Assembly (NCBI RefSeq): GCF_900155985.1
Contig: NZ_FTMA01000001.1
Location: forward strand, 1,650,655 to 1,714,654
Reading direction: 5' to 3'
Length of the DNA: 64,000 nucleotides
Origin: Maribacter ulvicola
Lineage (GTDB): Bacteria > Bacteroidota > Bacteroidia > Flavobacteriales > Flavobacteriaceae
Positions 52,367 through 61,858 of this stretch are shown in pieces (the first letter of the stretch is position 1; every line of letters begins with the position of its first letter). The notes under the pieces were generated by a model. It was given only the letters and a program-made list of their open reading frames with translations, did not search any database and was not told where the DNA came from. Both the position numbers and the translations under genes were made by a program.

Positions 52367-54601
52367 ATGCGATTTTATCTATTTATATTTCTTATTTCCT
52401 TTAGTGTATTAATTTCTTGTAAAAATAATTATAAGGAGACTGAAGTTTCTTTAGAACCTTATACCATTGAAGATGGTTTCAATTTAGAAGTTTTAGCCGC
52501 TGAGCCCTTGTTAAAAGCTCCCGTGTCAATAGATTTTGATTCTGAAGGAAGAATCTGGGTAGCTCAAATGCCAGGTTACATGAATGACTTACAGGGGTCT
52601 GGAGAAGAAGACGCTTCTGGTAGTATTTTAATTCTTGAAGATTTAGATGAAGACGGAACTTTAGACCATTCTAAAGTTTTTATTGATAGTTTGGTCATGC
52701 CAAGGGCACTGGCTCATGTTTATGGTGGCCTGTTATATGCGGAGCCTCCTTATTTGTGGTTTGTTGATATAGAAGATGACAAACCGGTGAATAAGGTTAT
52801 GGTAGATTCTATATATGCTGTAGAAGGAAATCCTGAACATCAACCAAACGGATTGGAGTTAAATATTGATAATTGGATCTACAATGCAAAATCTAATTTT
52901 AGATATAGAAGACAAAACGGAATTTGGAAAAAGGAACCAACAACTTTTAGGGGGCAATGGGGCATTACTCATGATAATTTCGGTAGACTATATTACAACG
53001 ATAATTCAAGAATTTTACTGGGAGATTATGTCTTACCAAATACCTTGATAGATAACAAATTTTTTACTCCAAAATCTAGTGTAAATAAACTGCTTACCAA
53101 TGATCAAAGGGTATACCCGGTTTTTGCGGGATCGGTAAATAGAGGGTACGCAAAAGGAGTTTTAAATTCAGATAGTATTTTGGTTAATGCAACGGCCGCG
53201 TGCGGTCCTTTGGTATACCGTGGGGGGGCGTTTACAGCGTCATATGAGGAGAATGTGTTTGTTTGCATTCCTGAGGGTAATTTGGTAAAACGTGCTCTTT
53301 TGACTTTTACGGGAGATTCTATCAAAGCTAAACAAGCTTGGCAAGAAAAAGAGTTCATAACCTCAACAGACGAAGGCTTTAGGCCTGTTAGTTTAAAAAA
53401 CGGTCCTGGAGGAAATATGTATATTGTTGATATGCACAGAGGTATGATTGGTCATCATGCGTACATGAGTCCGTATCTAAGAGACAATGCGAAAGCTAAG
53501 GAACTAGATACTATTGTAAGTTTTGGAAGGATTTTAAAAGTTTCTCATGACCATACAGCAGTAGCGCCTACGCCTAATTTTAATGAGTTAAATGGAAGTC
53601 AACTTGTGTCTTTGTTATCTGATGAAAATGGATGGGTTCGCGATCGGGCTCAACATTTTTTAATTTTTAAAGAGTTTAAAGATGTCATGGGTCAGGTGAA
53701 AGAACTTGCATTATTTACAGAAAACCCTTTTAGTCAAATACACGCGTTATACGTGTTGGAAGGGTGGAATGCACTGTCTTTCGATTTTCTTACCAATGTA
53801 ATTGAAAAGAGTGGAAGCAAGGTGTCTTCTCATGCACTTGTGCTTTCTAGAAAATTTATAGCTGATAAAAATATTAAAAAGGCAAATAACATTTTTATTG
53901 ATATTCTAAACAGAAATGATTTAGGTCTTGATGTTTACTTAGGAAATTTAATGGGTAATTGGATAGAACTGGATGAAAAACGGTTTATGCCGATCATGAT
54001 GGAGATTTTATCACGTAGAAAAACCAATGCTACTGTTAATGAAGCTATAGTTAGTGGATTGGGACAGATCGATTCTCTTATTTATAATAATGAAGCTATC
54101 ATGAATGACGTAAGAGACACTCCTTTTAATTATATGTTGGCTAATAGTATAACTAACAAGAGAGCAGACAAAATGAATCCCATTTTTACACGTGATAAAA
54201 TTAATGAAGATACACGTACTAGTGGAGCTAAAATGTTTTTTCAAATCTGTGCTTCATGTCATGGGGCGGATGGTAAAGGAATAGAGGGGTTGGCACCTCC
54301 ATTAATGGGGTCTGAGCATGTGAAAAATACAGAACGTTTAGCATTGATTATTTTACATGGCCTTGAAGGACCCGTTCATGTAAATGGCAAAAAATATACT
54401 ATAAATTTGGCAATGCCGGGACTTATTAGAAATGAATCTATAAGTGATACGGACATTGCCAATATTATATCTTACGTAACCAATGCTTTTTCTGACCACC
54501 CTAAAGGGTTGAGTAAAAAACGTATCAATGAGTTGAGAAGTGTAAAGTCATCAACCGGAATGGAGTTTACAGAGCCTGAATTACAAGCTTTGGATAAATA
54601 A
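52367..54601 (+). CDS. Haem c-binding beta-propeller lipoprotein (DUF7133 / membrane-bound dehydrogenase type)
   Basis: Large exported lipoprotein (744 residues), lipobox LISC with Cys18. Residues about 30-395 form a propeller-like dehydrogenase domain, with EDLDEDGTLD (a calcium-type loop) at 91-100 and repeated strand blocks. About 400-590 is helical and HEAT-like. A C-terminal cytochrome c domain binds one haem through CASCH (Cys628, Cys631, His632), with a downstream Met as the likely axial ligand (LAMPG). The layout is that of proteins called PVC-type or putative membrane-bound dehydrogenases; electron acceptor and sugar substrate are unproven. The LacI palindrome upstream ties it to uronate control. 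It ends 12 nt from the convergent uxuA. Confidence 0.8.
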   Translation: MRFYLFIFLISFSVLISCKNNYKETEVSLEPYTIEDGFNLEVLAAEPLLKAPVSIDFDSEGRIWVAQMPGYMNDLQGSGEEDASGSILILEDLDEDGTLDHSKVFIDSLVMPRALAHVYGGLLYAEPPYLWFVDIEDDKPVNKVMVDSIYAVEGNPEHQPNGLELNIDNWIYNAKSNFRYRRQNGIWKKEPTTFRGQWGITHDNFGRLYYNDNSRILLGDYVLPNTLIDNKFFTPKSSVNKLLTNDQRVYPVFAGSVNRGYAKGVLNSDSILVNATAACGPLVYRGGAFTASYEENVFVCIPEGNLVKRALLTFTGDSIKAKQAWQEKEFITSTDEGFRPVSLKNGPGGNMYIVDMHRGMIGHHAYMSPYLRDNAKAKELDTIVSFGRILKVSHDHTAVAPTPNFNELNGSQLVSLLSDENGWVRDRAQHFLIFKEFKDVMGQVKELALFTENPFSQIHALYVLEGWNALSFDFLTNVIEKSGSKVSSHALVLSRKFIADKNIKKANNIFIDILNRNDLGLDVYLGNLMGNWIELDEKRFMPIMMEILSRRKTNATVNEAIVSGLGQIDSLIYNNEAIMNDVRDTPFNYMLANSITNKRADKMNPIFTRDKINEDTRTSGAKMFFQICASCHGADGKGIEGLAPPLMGSEHVKNTERLALIILHGLEGPVHVNGKKYTINLAMPGLIRNESISDTDIANIISYVTNAFSDHPKGLSKKRINELRSVKSSTGMEFTEPELQALDK

Positions 54602-54613
54602 TAGGAGGTAATG

Positions 54614-55792
54614 CTAATTCAAGCTTTTTCTAATCCCTACTTCCAATCCTCTTAATTCGGCTAAACCTCGTAACCTTCCAATACCAGAATATCCAGGATT
54701 GGTTTCCTTTCTTAGGTCATCTAACATTTTATGTCCATGATCTGGTCGTAAAGGCATTCTGGTGTCTTTTCTTCCGTTAGCTTTCCTTTTTTTCTGCTCT
54801 TTGATCAATGCTGTCATCACTGAAAACATATCTACATCTCCTTCTAAATGGTTGGCTTCGTGAAAATTACCTTTAGCATCACGTTGCGTACTACGAAGGT
54901 GAATAAAATGGATGCGATCTCCTAAGCGTTCTACCATTCCCGGTAAATCATTATCAGGTCTGACACCGAATGAACCTGTGCAAAATGTTAATCCGTTATT
55001 TGGGCTATCAACAGCCTTATACAAATCCATAATATCTTGCTCTGTACTTACAACGCGTGGTAATCCTAAAATAGGGAATGGCGGGTCATCTGGATGTATG
55101 CACATCCGTATACCTGCCTTTTCCGCTACGGGAATTATCTGCGATAAAAATTCAAATAGATGGGCTTTTAATTCTTTTGTCCCAATTGCATCATAGGTTG
55201 CTAGAATAGTATTGAATTCTTCTAGGGAATAGCCTTCTTCAGCACCTGGTAAACCGGCAATGATATTGCTTATTAACTTCTTCTTTTCTACTTCGGAAAG
55301 TTGACCAAAATATACCTTTGCAGCAGATTTCTGAGCATCTGAATATGTGCTTTCTGCTCCAGGTCTTTTCAATAAATACAGTTCAAAAGCAGCAAATGCA
55401 TCAGCTTCAAAACGAAGTGCGGTTGAACCGTCTTCTACTTCATAATCTAAATTTGTTCTTGTCCAATCCAGTACCGGCATAAAGTTATAGCAAACCGTAT
55501 CTATACCACATTCCCCTAAATTAACAAGTGTTTGTTTGTAATTCTCATAGTAGGTTTTATAATTGCCTTTTTGTGTTTTGATCTGTTCGTGAATAGGAAC
55601 GCTCTCTACAACCGACCATTTTAAGCCAGCTGCTTCTATAATATTTTTACGTTCCATAATTTCATTTACTGACCAAATAACGCCATTGGGTATGTGGTGC
55701 AAAGCGCTAACAACACCGGTGGCACCTGCTTGTTTAATATCTGATAATGATACTGGATCATTTGGTCCGTACCATCGCCACGTTTGTTCCAT
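54614..55792 (-). CDS. uxuA: Mannonate dehydratase
   Basis: Dehydrates D-mannonate to 2-keto-3-deoxygluconate (392 residues, normal length, UxuA family TIM barrel). Conserved sequences include the start [34 protein letters not shown], then [19 protein letters not shown], the metal region [20 protein letters not shown] and [28 protein letters not shown], and the late RPDHGHKM. All putative metal ligands (His, Cys, Asp) appear to be present. It is the last gene of the minus-strand run DUF1080, Gfo/Idh, uxuA, and converges on the haem c gene. Confidence 0.96.
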   Translation of the reverse strand: MEQTWRWYGPNDPVSLSDIKQAGATGVVSALHHIPNGVIWSVNEIMERKNIIEAAGLKWSVVESVPIHEQIKTQKGNYKTYYENYKQTLVNLGECGIDTVCYNFMPVLDWTRTNLDYEVEDGSTALRFEADAFAAFELYLLKRPGAESTYSDAQKSAAKVYFGQLSEVEKKKLISNIIAGLPGAEEGYSLEEFNTILATYDAIGTKELKAHLFEFLSQIIPVAEKAGIRMCIHPDDPPFPILGLPRVVSTEQDIMDLYKAVDSPNNGLTFCTGSFGVRPDNDLPGMVERLGDRIHFIHLRSTQRDAKGNFHEANHLEGDVDMFSVMTALIKEQKKRKANGRKDTRMPLRPDHGHKMLDDLRKETNPGYSGIGRLRGLAELRGLEVGIRKSLN

Positions 55793-55824
55793 TATTTTTT
55801 AATTTTTAAGATAAAGTAGTTCAA

Positions 55825-57180
55825 TTAAACGTCTTTAATTTCCCAACCCGGCTCATATGACCTTGACCATAATTTCATAGCTTCTCTATTGAATATACGA
55901 CCTGTATTTTCATCAATTTCAAAAGAATCATCTATTCTATAGGCTATATTGCCGTAATGGGTTAATATTTGGCTAATTGCGCCCTCATCTATTGGTGATG
56001 TTAATTCGGCTTTACCTCTTATTGCATCGAAAAAGTTTATACTGTGCAATGTAGACATATCGCCACCGCCACCAAGTGCTGTGCCTGCCTCTTTTCCAGA
56101 AGAAAGGTTTTCTTTAATGATATTACCTTTTTGGTCAAACAATTTGTATCCATCACGGTCAATATATGCGGTACCTTCAGAGCCTGAAACTATGGTGCCT
56201 CTACCGTATTTATGTCCAAATTTATGATAGCCAGCTCTACTGTTACCATCCCATTTTATAGTTTTGTTTCCGGCGAATTTAAAAGTTGCCTCCATGGTAT
56301 CGTACATTTCCCAACCATCATCTTTAAAATGATATTTGCCAGCATCTACGGATACATGTTCAGGATAAGTAACACCTAAAGCCCAACGAGCAATATCTAG
56401 TTCATGGGTAGCATTATTGCCCATTTCGGCCGTACCATAATCCCATCCGTACCAATGCCAGTTATAATCCCACGTATTATCAGTGTACGCTCTACGTGGA
56501 GCCGGTCCTTGAAAAAGATCCCAGTCTAAACCTTGGGGTGGGGTCGCTTTAATTTGTTTGGGCACACGACCTCTAGCACTCACATAAAAGGCAGTAGCTT
56601 TATATACATCGCCAATAACACCGTTGTGAATTTCTTTTATTATTTCTTGTGATTCTGTTGCTGATCGTTGTTGGTTTCCCATCTGAACCACTTTATTGAA
56701 TTTTTTTTGATAAGCAACTAGTAATTCGCCTTCACGTGGATTATGGCTACAAGGTTTTTCTAAGTAAACATGCTTGCCTGCTTGCATTGCCATACAGGCA
56801 CCCGGTGCATGCCAATGATCGGGGGTAGCCATATATATGGCATCTACCTTCTTGTCATCTATAATTTTACGAATATCATTTTCTAATTTAACTTTATAAT
56901 TGATTTTTGATGAAATGGACTTCGCTGCGTTATCTCGCTGACTTTTCATCACATCACATAAATAAGTAAGCTCTACATTATTTTTTTTGTGCGAAATAGC
57001 AGGTATGTAGGCTCCGTATCTTCTTCCTAAACCTTGTATTGCTACATGAATTCTATCGTTTGCGCCAATAATTTTAGAATAACTTTTGGCGGTCATGGCA
57101 TTTGCCGTAGTAGAACCTAATGTAACACCAACTGCACCGATTGCAGTTTTCTTTATAAAATTTCTTCTATTTGAACTCAT
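55825..57180 (-). CDS. Exported Gfo/Idh/MocA-family oxidoreductase
   Basis: NAD(P)-type oxidoreductase of 451 residues with a twin-arginine signal (RRNFIKK at residues 5-11, then a weakly hydrophobic stretch). It is therefore exported folded, with its cofactor. The Rossmann domain begins at about 42 (HVAIQGLGRRYGAY), the catalytic lysine motif is EKPCSHN, and the C-terminal alpha/beta domain follows. Exported Gfo/Idh proteins paired with DUF1080 proteins occur in Bacteroidetes gene sets for 3-keto sugar formation and cleavage, so oxidation of a sugar hydroxyl is plausible. Six bases separate it from the upstream DUF1080 gene and 32 from uxuA, giving one operon. The sugar is unknown. Confidence 0.88.
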   Translation of the reverse strand: MSSNRRNFIKKTAIGAVGVTLGSTTANAMTAKSYSKIIGANDRIHVAIQGLGRRYGAYIPAISHKKNNVELTYLCDVMKSQRDNAAKSISSKINYKVKLENDIRKIIDDKKVDAIYMATPDHWHAPGACMAMQAGKHVYLEKPCSHNPREGELLVAYQKKFNKVVQMGNQQRSATESQEIIKEIHNGVIGDVYKATAFYVSARGRVPKQIKATPPQGLDWDLFQGPAPRRAYTDNTWDYNWHWYGWDYGTAEMGNNATHELDIARWALGVTYPEHVSVDAGKYHFKDDGWEMYDTMEATFKFAGNKTIKWDGNSRAGYHKFGHKYGRGTIVSGSEGTAYIDRDGYKLFDQKGNIIKENLSSGKEAGTALGGGGDMSTLHSINFFDAIRGKAELTSPIDEGAISQILTHYGNIAYRIDDSFEIDENTGRIFNREAMKLWSRSYEPGWEIKDV

Positions 57181-57185
57181 GTCTA

Positions 57186-58574
57186 TTATTCTTTTGTATT
57201 ACCGATTGGACGTATTTTTACATTTTTGAACGAAACCAGGTCACCATGATCCTGTAGAAGGATCTGACCCTTATCAAGTTCTCCAAAATTTGGCCATTTA
57301 GCATACTTGCTTTCAGAAACCAATTTTCTATAGGCATCACTTTTTCTTTCATACTCTAAAACCTTGGTACCGTTTAACCAATGCTCAACATGGTTGTCTT
57401 TAGAGATAATGTATGCAGAATTCCACTCTCCAATTGGTTTAATAGGTTTGTTTACATCGGCTTCAATTAGGTCGTATAATGAACTTACGGTTCTGCTGCC
57501 CTTATGGTTCCCTAATTTTGCATCTGGATGTAGGTTATCATCTAAAATTTGGTATTCAAGACCTATAGATGAGCCGGCACCTTTATTTATTTCCGTGTCA
57601 ACATAATATTTTATACCACTATTGGCACCAGGTGTAAGTTTAAAATCGACCTTTAGTTCAAAATCTCCGTAAAGCTTTTTGGTTACTATGTCACCACCGG
57701 CAGCAGATTCTGCACCACCAGAAGAAAGCACACTTAATACGCCATTTTCAATTTTCCACCCTTTATCTGGAAATTCTTCTAATTTAGCTCCTTTCCAGCC
57801 GTTTGTAGTTTCTCCGTCCCAAAGTAATTCCCAACCATTATTCTGCTCATTTATCGTTAACTGATTTTTAGTTGAAATAGGAGTCAATGGAGAAGTTCTA
57901 GAATATTCAGAAACATTTTCAGTAACAATTTTTATATTTTTCCAAAGAATTTCCGTTCCTTCTTTTTGTTTGTTATTAATTCCATGTACCTGTAAACTTA
58001 TAAAGCCTTTAGCGGTCATTTCATCTATTAAATATGCTGCAGGTACATTGTTTACCCATGTTTTAATGGTATCGCCAATAGCTTCTATTCGGTAATGGTT
58101 CCAATCATTTTGTTTAAAGGCCTTTTGTGCCGCAGGGTTATCGGTCAAAGGGTTTAACCAACCACGTCTGCCTTCATCATAAATACCACCGCTCCATGCT
58201 CTTTTAGAGGGGTCAATTTCTACTTGGTAACCATGTACTCTACCGTTTAAATAAGACGGTATGCTATTACTTCGAATTTGAATACCAGAATTCATGGTAG
58301 AGTCTACCTTGTAATCTAATTCTAATATGAAATCGCCATACATTTTATTGGTAGTTAAAAATGTATTTGGAGTATTATGGACGGTAGCGCCAACAATTGC
58401 ACCGTCCTTAACGGTATAATTTGCAATACCCCCAAGCTTATGCCATCCATTTAAGGTTTCGCCATCAAAAAGATTAACCCATGGCGTGTTGTCTTTTGGG
58501 TTTTCAGTACAGCTAAAGATTAAGGTCAGTGCTGCAATTAGTAATAATCTGCTGTTTAATAAGTAATTTTTCAT
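57186..58574 (-). CDS. Lipoprotein with two DUF1080 domains
   Basis: Exported lipoprotein (462 residues), lipobox FSC with Cys22, made of two DUF1080 (concanavalin-like, 3-keto-disaccharide hydrolase-like) domains at about 30-215 and 245-455. Each begins with a related W-x-x-L-(F/W)-D-G-E-T-x-N-G-W block: [13 protein letters not shown] and [13 protein letters not shown]. The repeats show G-D-F-x-L-x-x-D ([12 protein letters not shown] and [11 protein letters not shown]) and a middle N-S-G-I. DUF1080 proteins are proposed to bind or cleave glycans or keto-disaccharides. First gene of the operon with the Gfo/Idh protein and uxuA, suggesting periplasmic processing that feeds uronate or mannonate into the cell. 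Confidence 0.88.
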   Translation of the reverse strand: MKNYLLNSRLLLIAALTLIFSCTENPKDNTPWVNLFDGETLNGWHKLGGIANYTVKDGAIVGATVHNTPNTFLTTNKMYGDFILELDYKVDSTMNSGIQIRSNSIPSYLNGRVHGYQVEIDPSKRAWSGGIYDEGRRGWLNPLTDNPAAQKAFKQNDWNHYRIEAIGDTIKTWVNNVPAAYLIDEMTAKGFISLQVHGINNKQKEGTEILWKNIKIVTENVSEYSRTSPLTPISTKNQLTINEQNNGWELLWDGETTNGWKGAKLEEFPDKGWKIENGVLSVLSSGGAESAAGGDIVTKKLYGDFELKVDFKLTPGANSGIKYYVDTEINKGAGSSIGLEYQILDDNLHPDAKLGNHKGSRTVSSLYDLIEADVNKPIKPIGEWNSAYIISKDNHVEHWLNGTKVLEYERKSDAYRKLVSESKYAKWPNFGELDKGQILLQDHGDLVSFKNVKIRPIGNTKE

Positions 58575-58884
58575 TATTGATTTATTGGTTTCAAAAGATT
58601 GAGTAAAATACTAGATATACGATAAAATGATATGGATATATTGATAAAAAGTATGGATTACGTGTTCTTGTCAAAAAATTAGGTGATACTAAGAAAAATA
58701 AAAATATGAAATTTCGGCTCTACGGACTATGTGAATAATGTAATTATTTTACTAGTATTTTGTGAAATTATCAATGTCGGAATAATGATTTTTTTGACTA
58801 CGTCCATATTTTAGATGAATATGTCCATCCCTTAACAAGGTCTTAACAATACATTAGTGACCAATTAACTAAACATTATAAAAA
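58575..58884. other. 310-nt divergent region between the DUF1080 operon and susC
   Basis: GTCCAT occurs twice in direct orientation at 58802-58807 and 58823-58828, 21 bases apart (two helical turns). TGTGAA occurs at 58730 and 58761, 31 bases apart. No exact TAnnTTTG box is found on either strand and no LacI palindrome is present. Two divergent promoters must lie here. Confidence 0.4.
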
Positions 58885-61824
58885 ATGAAAAAACTAAAAT
58901 CATTAATGGTATTCCTTTTAATGGGCATGTCATCAGTACTTTGGGCGCAGACGAGCGTTACAGGTATGGTGGTAGATGACCAAGGTTTGCCAATTCCAGG
59001 GGCAACTGTGGTAGTAAAAGGAACATCTAATGGTACCGTAACCGATTTTGATGGCAATTTTAGTATTTCACTAGAAAATGGGGACATTTTAAGTTTTTCC
59101 TATTTAGGTTATACTTCGGTCGAGGTTGCTTACACGGGTCAACCTAACTTGTCTATATCCTTAATGGAAGATGCAGCACAACTAGATGAAGTTGTGGTAA
59201 TCGGTTATGGCGGTGTAAAATCTAAAGATTTAACAGGTGCTGTAAAAGTGATAGGAACCGAAGATTTTAACAAAGGTATTTCAAATTCACCGGGTCAATT
59301 ATTACAGGGTAAAATTGCAGGTGTAAATGTAACTACTGGTTCTGGTGAACCGGGTAGTGCTATCGATATTAATATTAGAGGGGTAAATTCTATAAGTGGT
59401 TCAAGTAACCCTTTATTTGTTGTTGATGGTGTACCGTTAGACGGTGGGTCTTCTAGTTCAGATGGTCTTGAAGGTATTGGAGGTACTTCTAGGCCTAAAA
59501 GTCCTTTGAATTTTATTAATCCTCAAGATATAGAAAGCATAACTATTTTAAAGGATGCTTCTGCCACTGCAATTTATGGAACTAGAGCATCCAATGGTGT
59601 GGTTCTTATAACAACAAAAAAGGGTAAAATAGGGAAAACGAAAGTTACTTTTAGTACTTCAAGCGGTTTTTCAACCGTAGAAAGGAATATTGATTTATTA
59701 AGTGCAAGTGAATATCGAGAGCAAACAGCGCGTTTAGCACCAATTGTTGGTAGAGAAGCTAGTAGTTATATTGATTTGGCAAATGCAGAAACTGATTGGC
59801 AAGATGAAATTTACCGTACTGCGCAAATCAATAATTATAATTTAGGATTTTCTGGTGGTGCAGGTACCACTACCTATAATGTGTCTTTAGGGTATCTAGA
59901 TCAAGAAGGTGTGGTAAAAACAACGGGTCATGAAAGTTTTACAGGAAGAATAAATATTGGCACCTCGCTATTGGAAGATAGATTAAAGTTAAGAGCTAAT
60001 GTTACTGTGGCTGACCTTACAGATGAAAGTCAGGCTTTAGGTAGTGTAATTATTGGAGCACTTAGGGCAAACCCAACAGCTGCTGTTTTTGGTGGTGATG
60101 GTGAGGTAACCACTAGGGCCGGCGCAACAGATAACCCAGTGTCATTTTTTGATTTGTATCGTGACAGGGCAGAAAGCAAAAAAGTTCTCGCTAACTTTTC
60201 AACTACTTATACTATTATTGAAGGCTTAGACTATAAATTGAACTTGGGTTATGAAAATTCTGATACCGACCGTATTTTCAGACTATTCAATAACTCAGAA
60301 GATGGAGGGGATATAACCCAAGATCAAGTGGTTTTAGATTCGAGAGAAGACACTAATTTATTGGTCGAAAACTTTCTTACCTATAAAAAAAGTTATGATA
60401 CATGGAATTTTGATGTTCTTGCAGGGCACTCTTATCAAACTTTTACTAATACAGGTTTAAGAATTGAACGCTTTGATTTTAGTACCACTGAAATAGATCC
60501 TATTTATAATTTAGGAGTTGCTTCTCAAGATAATACTACCGTGTCTTCAGGTAATTCTGAACGAAAACTGCAATCGTTCTTTGGGAGGGCTAATGCCAAT
60601 TTTTTGGATAAATATCTGATAACAGCTTCCTTTAGAGCTGATGCTTCATCTGTATTTGGAGATAACAATAAGTATGGCTATTTCCCTGCTGTGGGCTTGG
60701 GATGGAAAATTAATGAAGAAGCGTTTCTTAAAGACGCTGAAGTATTTTCCAATCTAAAATTAAGATTAGGTTGGGGACAAACGGGTAACCAGGCCATTCC
60801 TGTAGGATCTTCACAACCTTCTGTAGGAACTAGTTTTAATGATAGTTTTACCTTTGATGGAACATCTGTAGTTAATGGTGTTAATACCTCACGTACGGCT
60901 AACCCAGATTTAAAATGGGAAGTAACCGAGCAATACAACGTAGGGGTAGATTGGGGTATATTAAATGGTAAAATCAATGGTTCACTCGATTATTTTAATA
61001 AAACTACTACCGATTTGTTTTTAGAAGTTTCTGCTCCGGTTCCTGCTTTAACGAATTCTATTTTTATTAATTCAGATGCAGAAATCACTAATAAAGGTTT
61101 TGAATTTGCATTAAATATCAATGCAATTAAAACCGATAATTTTTCACTTGATTTTTCCGGTAATATATCTTTCATGGATAATACTATTGAAGGACTTGAA
61201 ACTGATGTATTCGTAGGTGGTATTACAGGTCCGGGAACATCAGGGGAAACTAGTAGTATTTTTACCAATGGAGAATCTGCAGGGGCGTTCTTTTTACGAA
61301 GATTCGACGGTTTTGATGCTGAAGGTTTAGAGATTTTATCAGATGACCCAGAGGTAGTTGGAGATGCATTACCAAGTACTATATATGGTTTTAATATTAA
61401 TGCGGCGTATAAGAATTTTGATCTTGCATTAGGTTTTAACGGTGTTGGTGATATTGATATTTTTAACAATACCGCTAGAGCTTACTCAAGTGCTGCTTCT
61501 TTAAGTCAAAACGGAAATAACATTTTTAGAGACTATCTTGATGTTAATGAAGGTCCGCTTATTGCACCTGTTTCATCATCAAGATATATTGAAGATGGTT
61601 CTTTCTTTAGGTTGAACAACGCAACATTGGGATGGAACATAGAAAACAAAACTTTCTTGGACACTCTAAGAATATACATTACAGGACAAAATCTTTTTGT
61701 ATTAACAGATTATACAGGTTATGATCCAGAGATTAATACTGGTGGAGGAAATGTTTATGGAGTAGATTTTGGAGGTTATCCACGTCCTACAACTTTTCTA
61801 TTAGGTTTAGATCTTTCTTTTTAA
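58885..61824 (+). CDS. SusC/RagA-family TonB-linked outer membrane protein
   Basis: TonB-dependent outer-membrane transporter (979 residues) of the SusC class, importing oligosaccharides with its SusD partner. It has a signal peptide to about 22 (WAQTS) and a carboxypeptidase-regulatory-like domain at about 24-95 (GLPIPGATVVVKGTSNGTVTDFDGNF). DEVVVIGYG is the SusC signature, and the plug domain follows to about 230 (DINIRGVNSISGSSNPLFVVDG). The barrel ends in a terminal aromatic (DLSF). It is divergent from the DUF1080 operon and 34 nt upstream of the SusD gene. The substrate is inferred to be an uronic-acid-containing glycan from its neighbours only. Confidence 0.95.
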   Translation: MKKLKSLMVFLLMGMSSVLWAQTSVTGMVVDDQGLPIPGATVVVKGTSNGTVTDFDGNFSISLENGDILSFSYLGYTSVEVAYTGQPNLSISLMEDAAQLDEVVVIGYGGVKSKDLTGAVKVIGTEDFNKGISNSPGQLLQGKIAGVNVTTGSGEPGSAIDINIRGVNSISGSSNPLFVVDGVPLDGGSSSSDGLEGIGGTSRPKSPLNFINPQDIESITILKDASATAIYGTRASNGVVLITTKKGKIGKTKVTFSTSSGFSTVERNIDLLSASEYREQTARLAPIVGREASSYIDLANAETDWQDEIYRTAQINNYNLGFSGGAGTTTYNVSLGYLDQEGVVKTTGHESFTGRINIGTSLLEDRLKLRANVTVADLTDESQALGSVIIGALRANPTAAVFGGDGEVTTRAGATDNPVSFFDLYRDRAESKKVLANFSTTYTIIEGLDYKLNLGYENSDTDRIFRLFNNSEDGGDITQDQVVLDSREDTNLLVENFLTYKKSYDTWNFDVLAGHSYQTFTNTGLRIERFDFSTTEIDPIYNLGVASQDNTTVSSGNSERKLQSFFGRANANFLDKYLITASFRADASSVFGDNNKYGYFPAVGLGWKINEEAFLKDAEVFSNLKLRLGWGQTGNQAIPVGSSQPSVGTSFNDSFTFDGTSVVNGVNTSRTANPDLKWEVTEQYNVGVDWGILNGKINGSLDYFNKTTTDLFLEVSAPVPALTNSIFINSDAEITNKGFEFALNINAIKTDNFSLDFSGNISFMDNTIEGLETDVFVGGITGPGTSGETSSIFTNGESAGAFFLRRFDGFDAEGLEILSDDPEVVGDALPSTIYGFNINAAYKNFDLALGFNGVGDIDIFNNTARAYSSAASLSQNGNNIFRDYLDVNEGPLIAPVSSSRYIEDGSFFRLNNATLGWNIENKTFLDTLRIYITGQNLFVLTDYTGYDPEINTGGGNVYGVDFGGYPRPTTFLLGLDLSF

Positions 61825-61858
61825 TAAAAAATTACACAGTAATATAACAATCTAGGTT

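Noticed and set aside
60990..61469. 159-codon minus-strand frame inside the SusC gene
   Set aside because: Antisense to a well-supported gene and without recognisable features.
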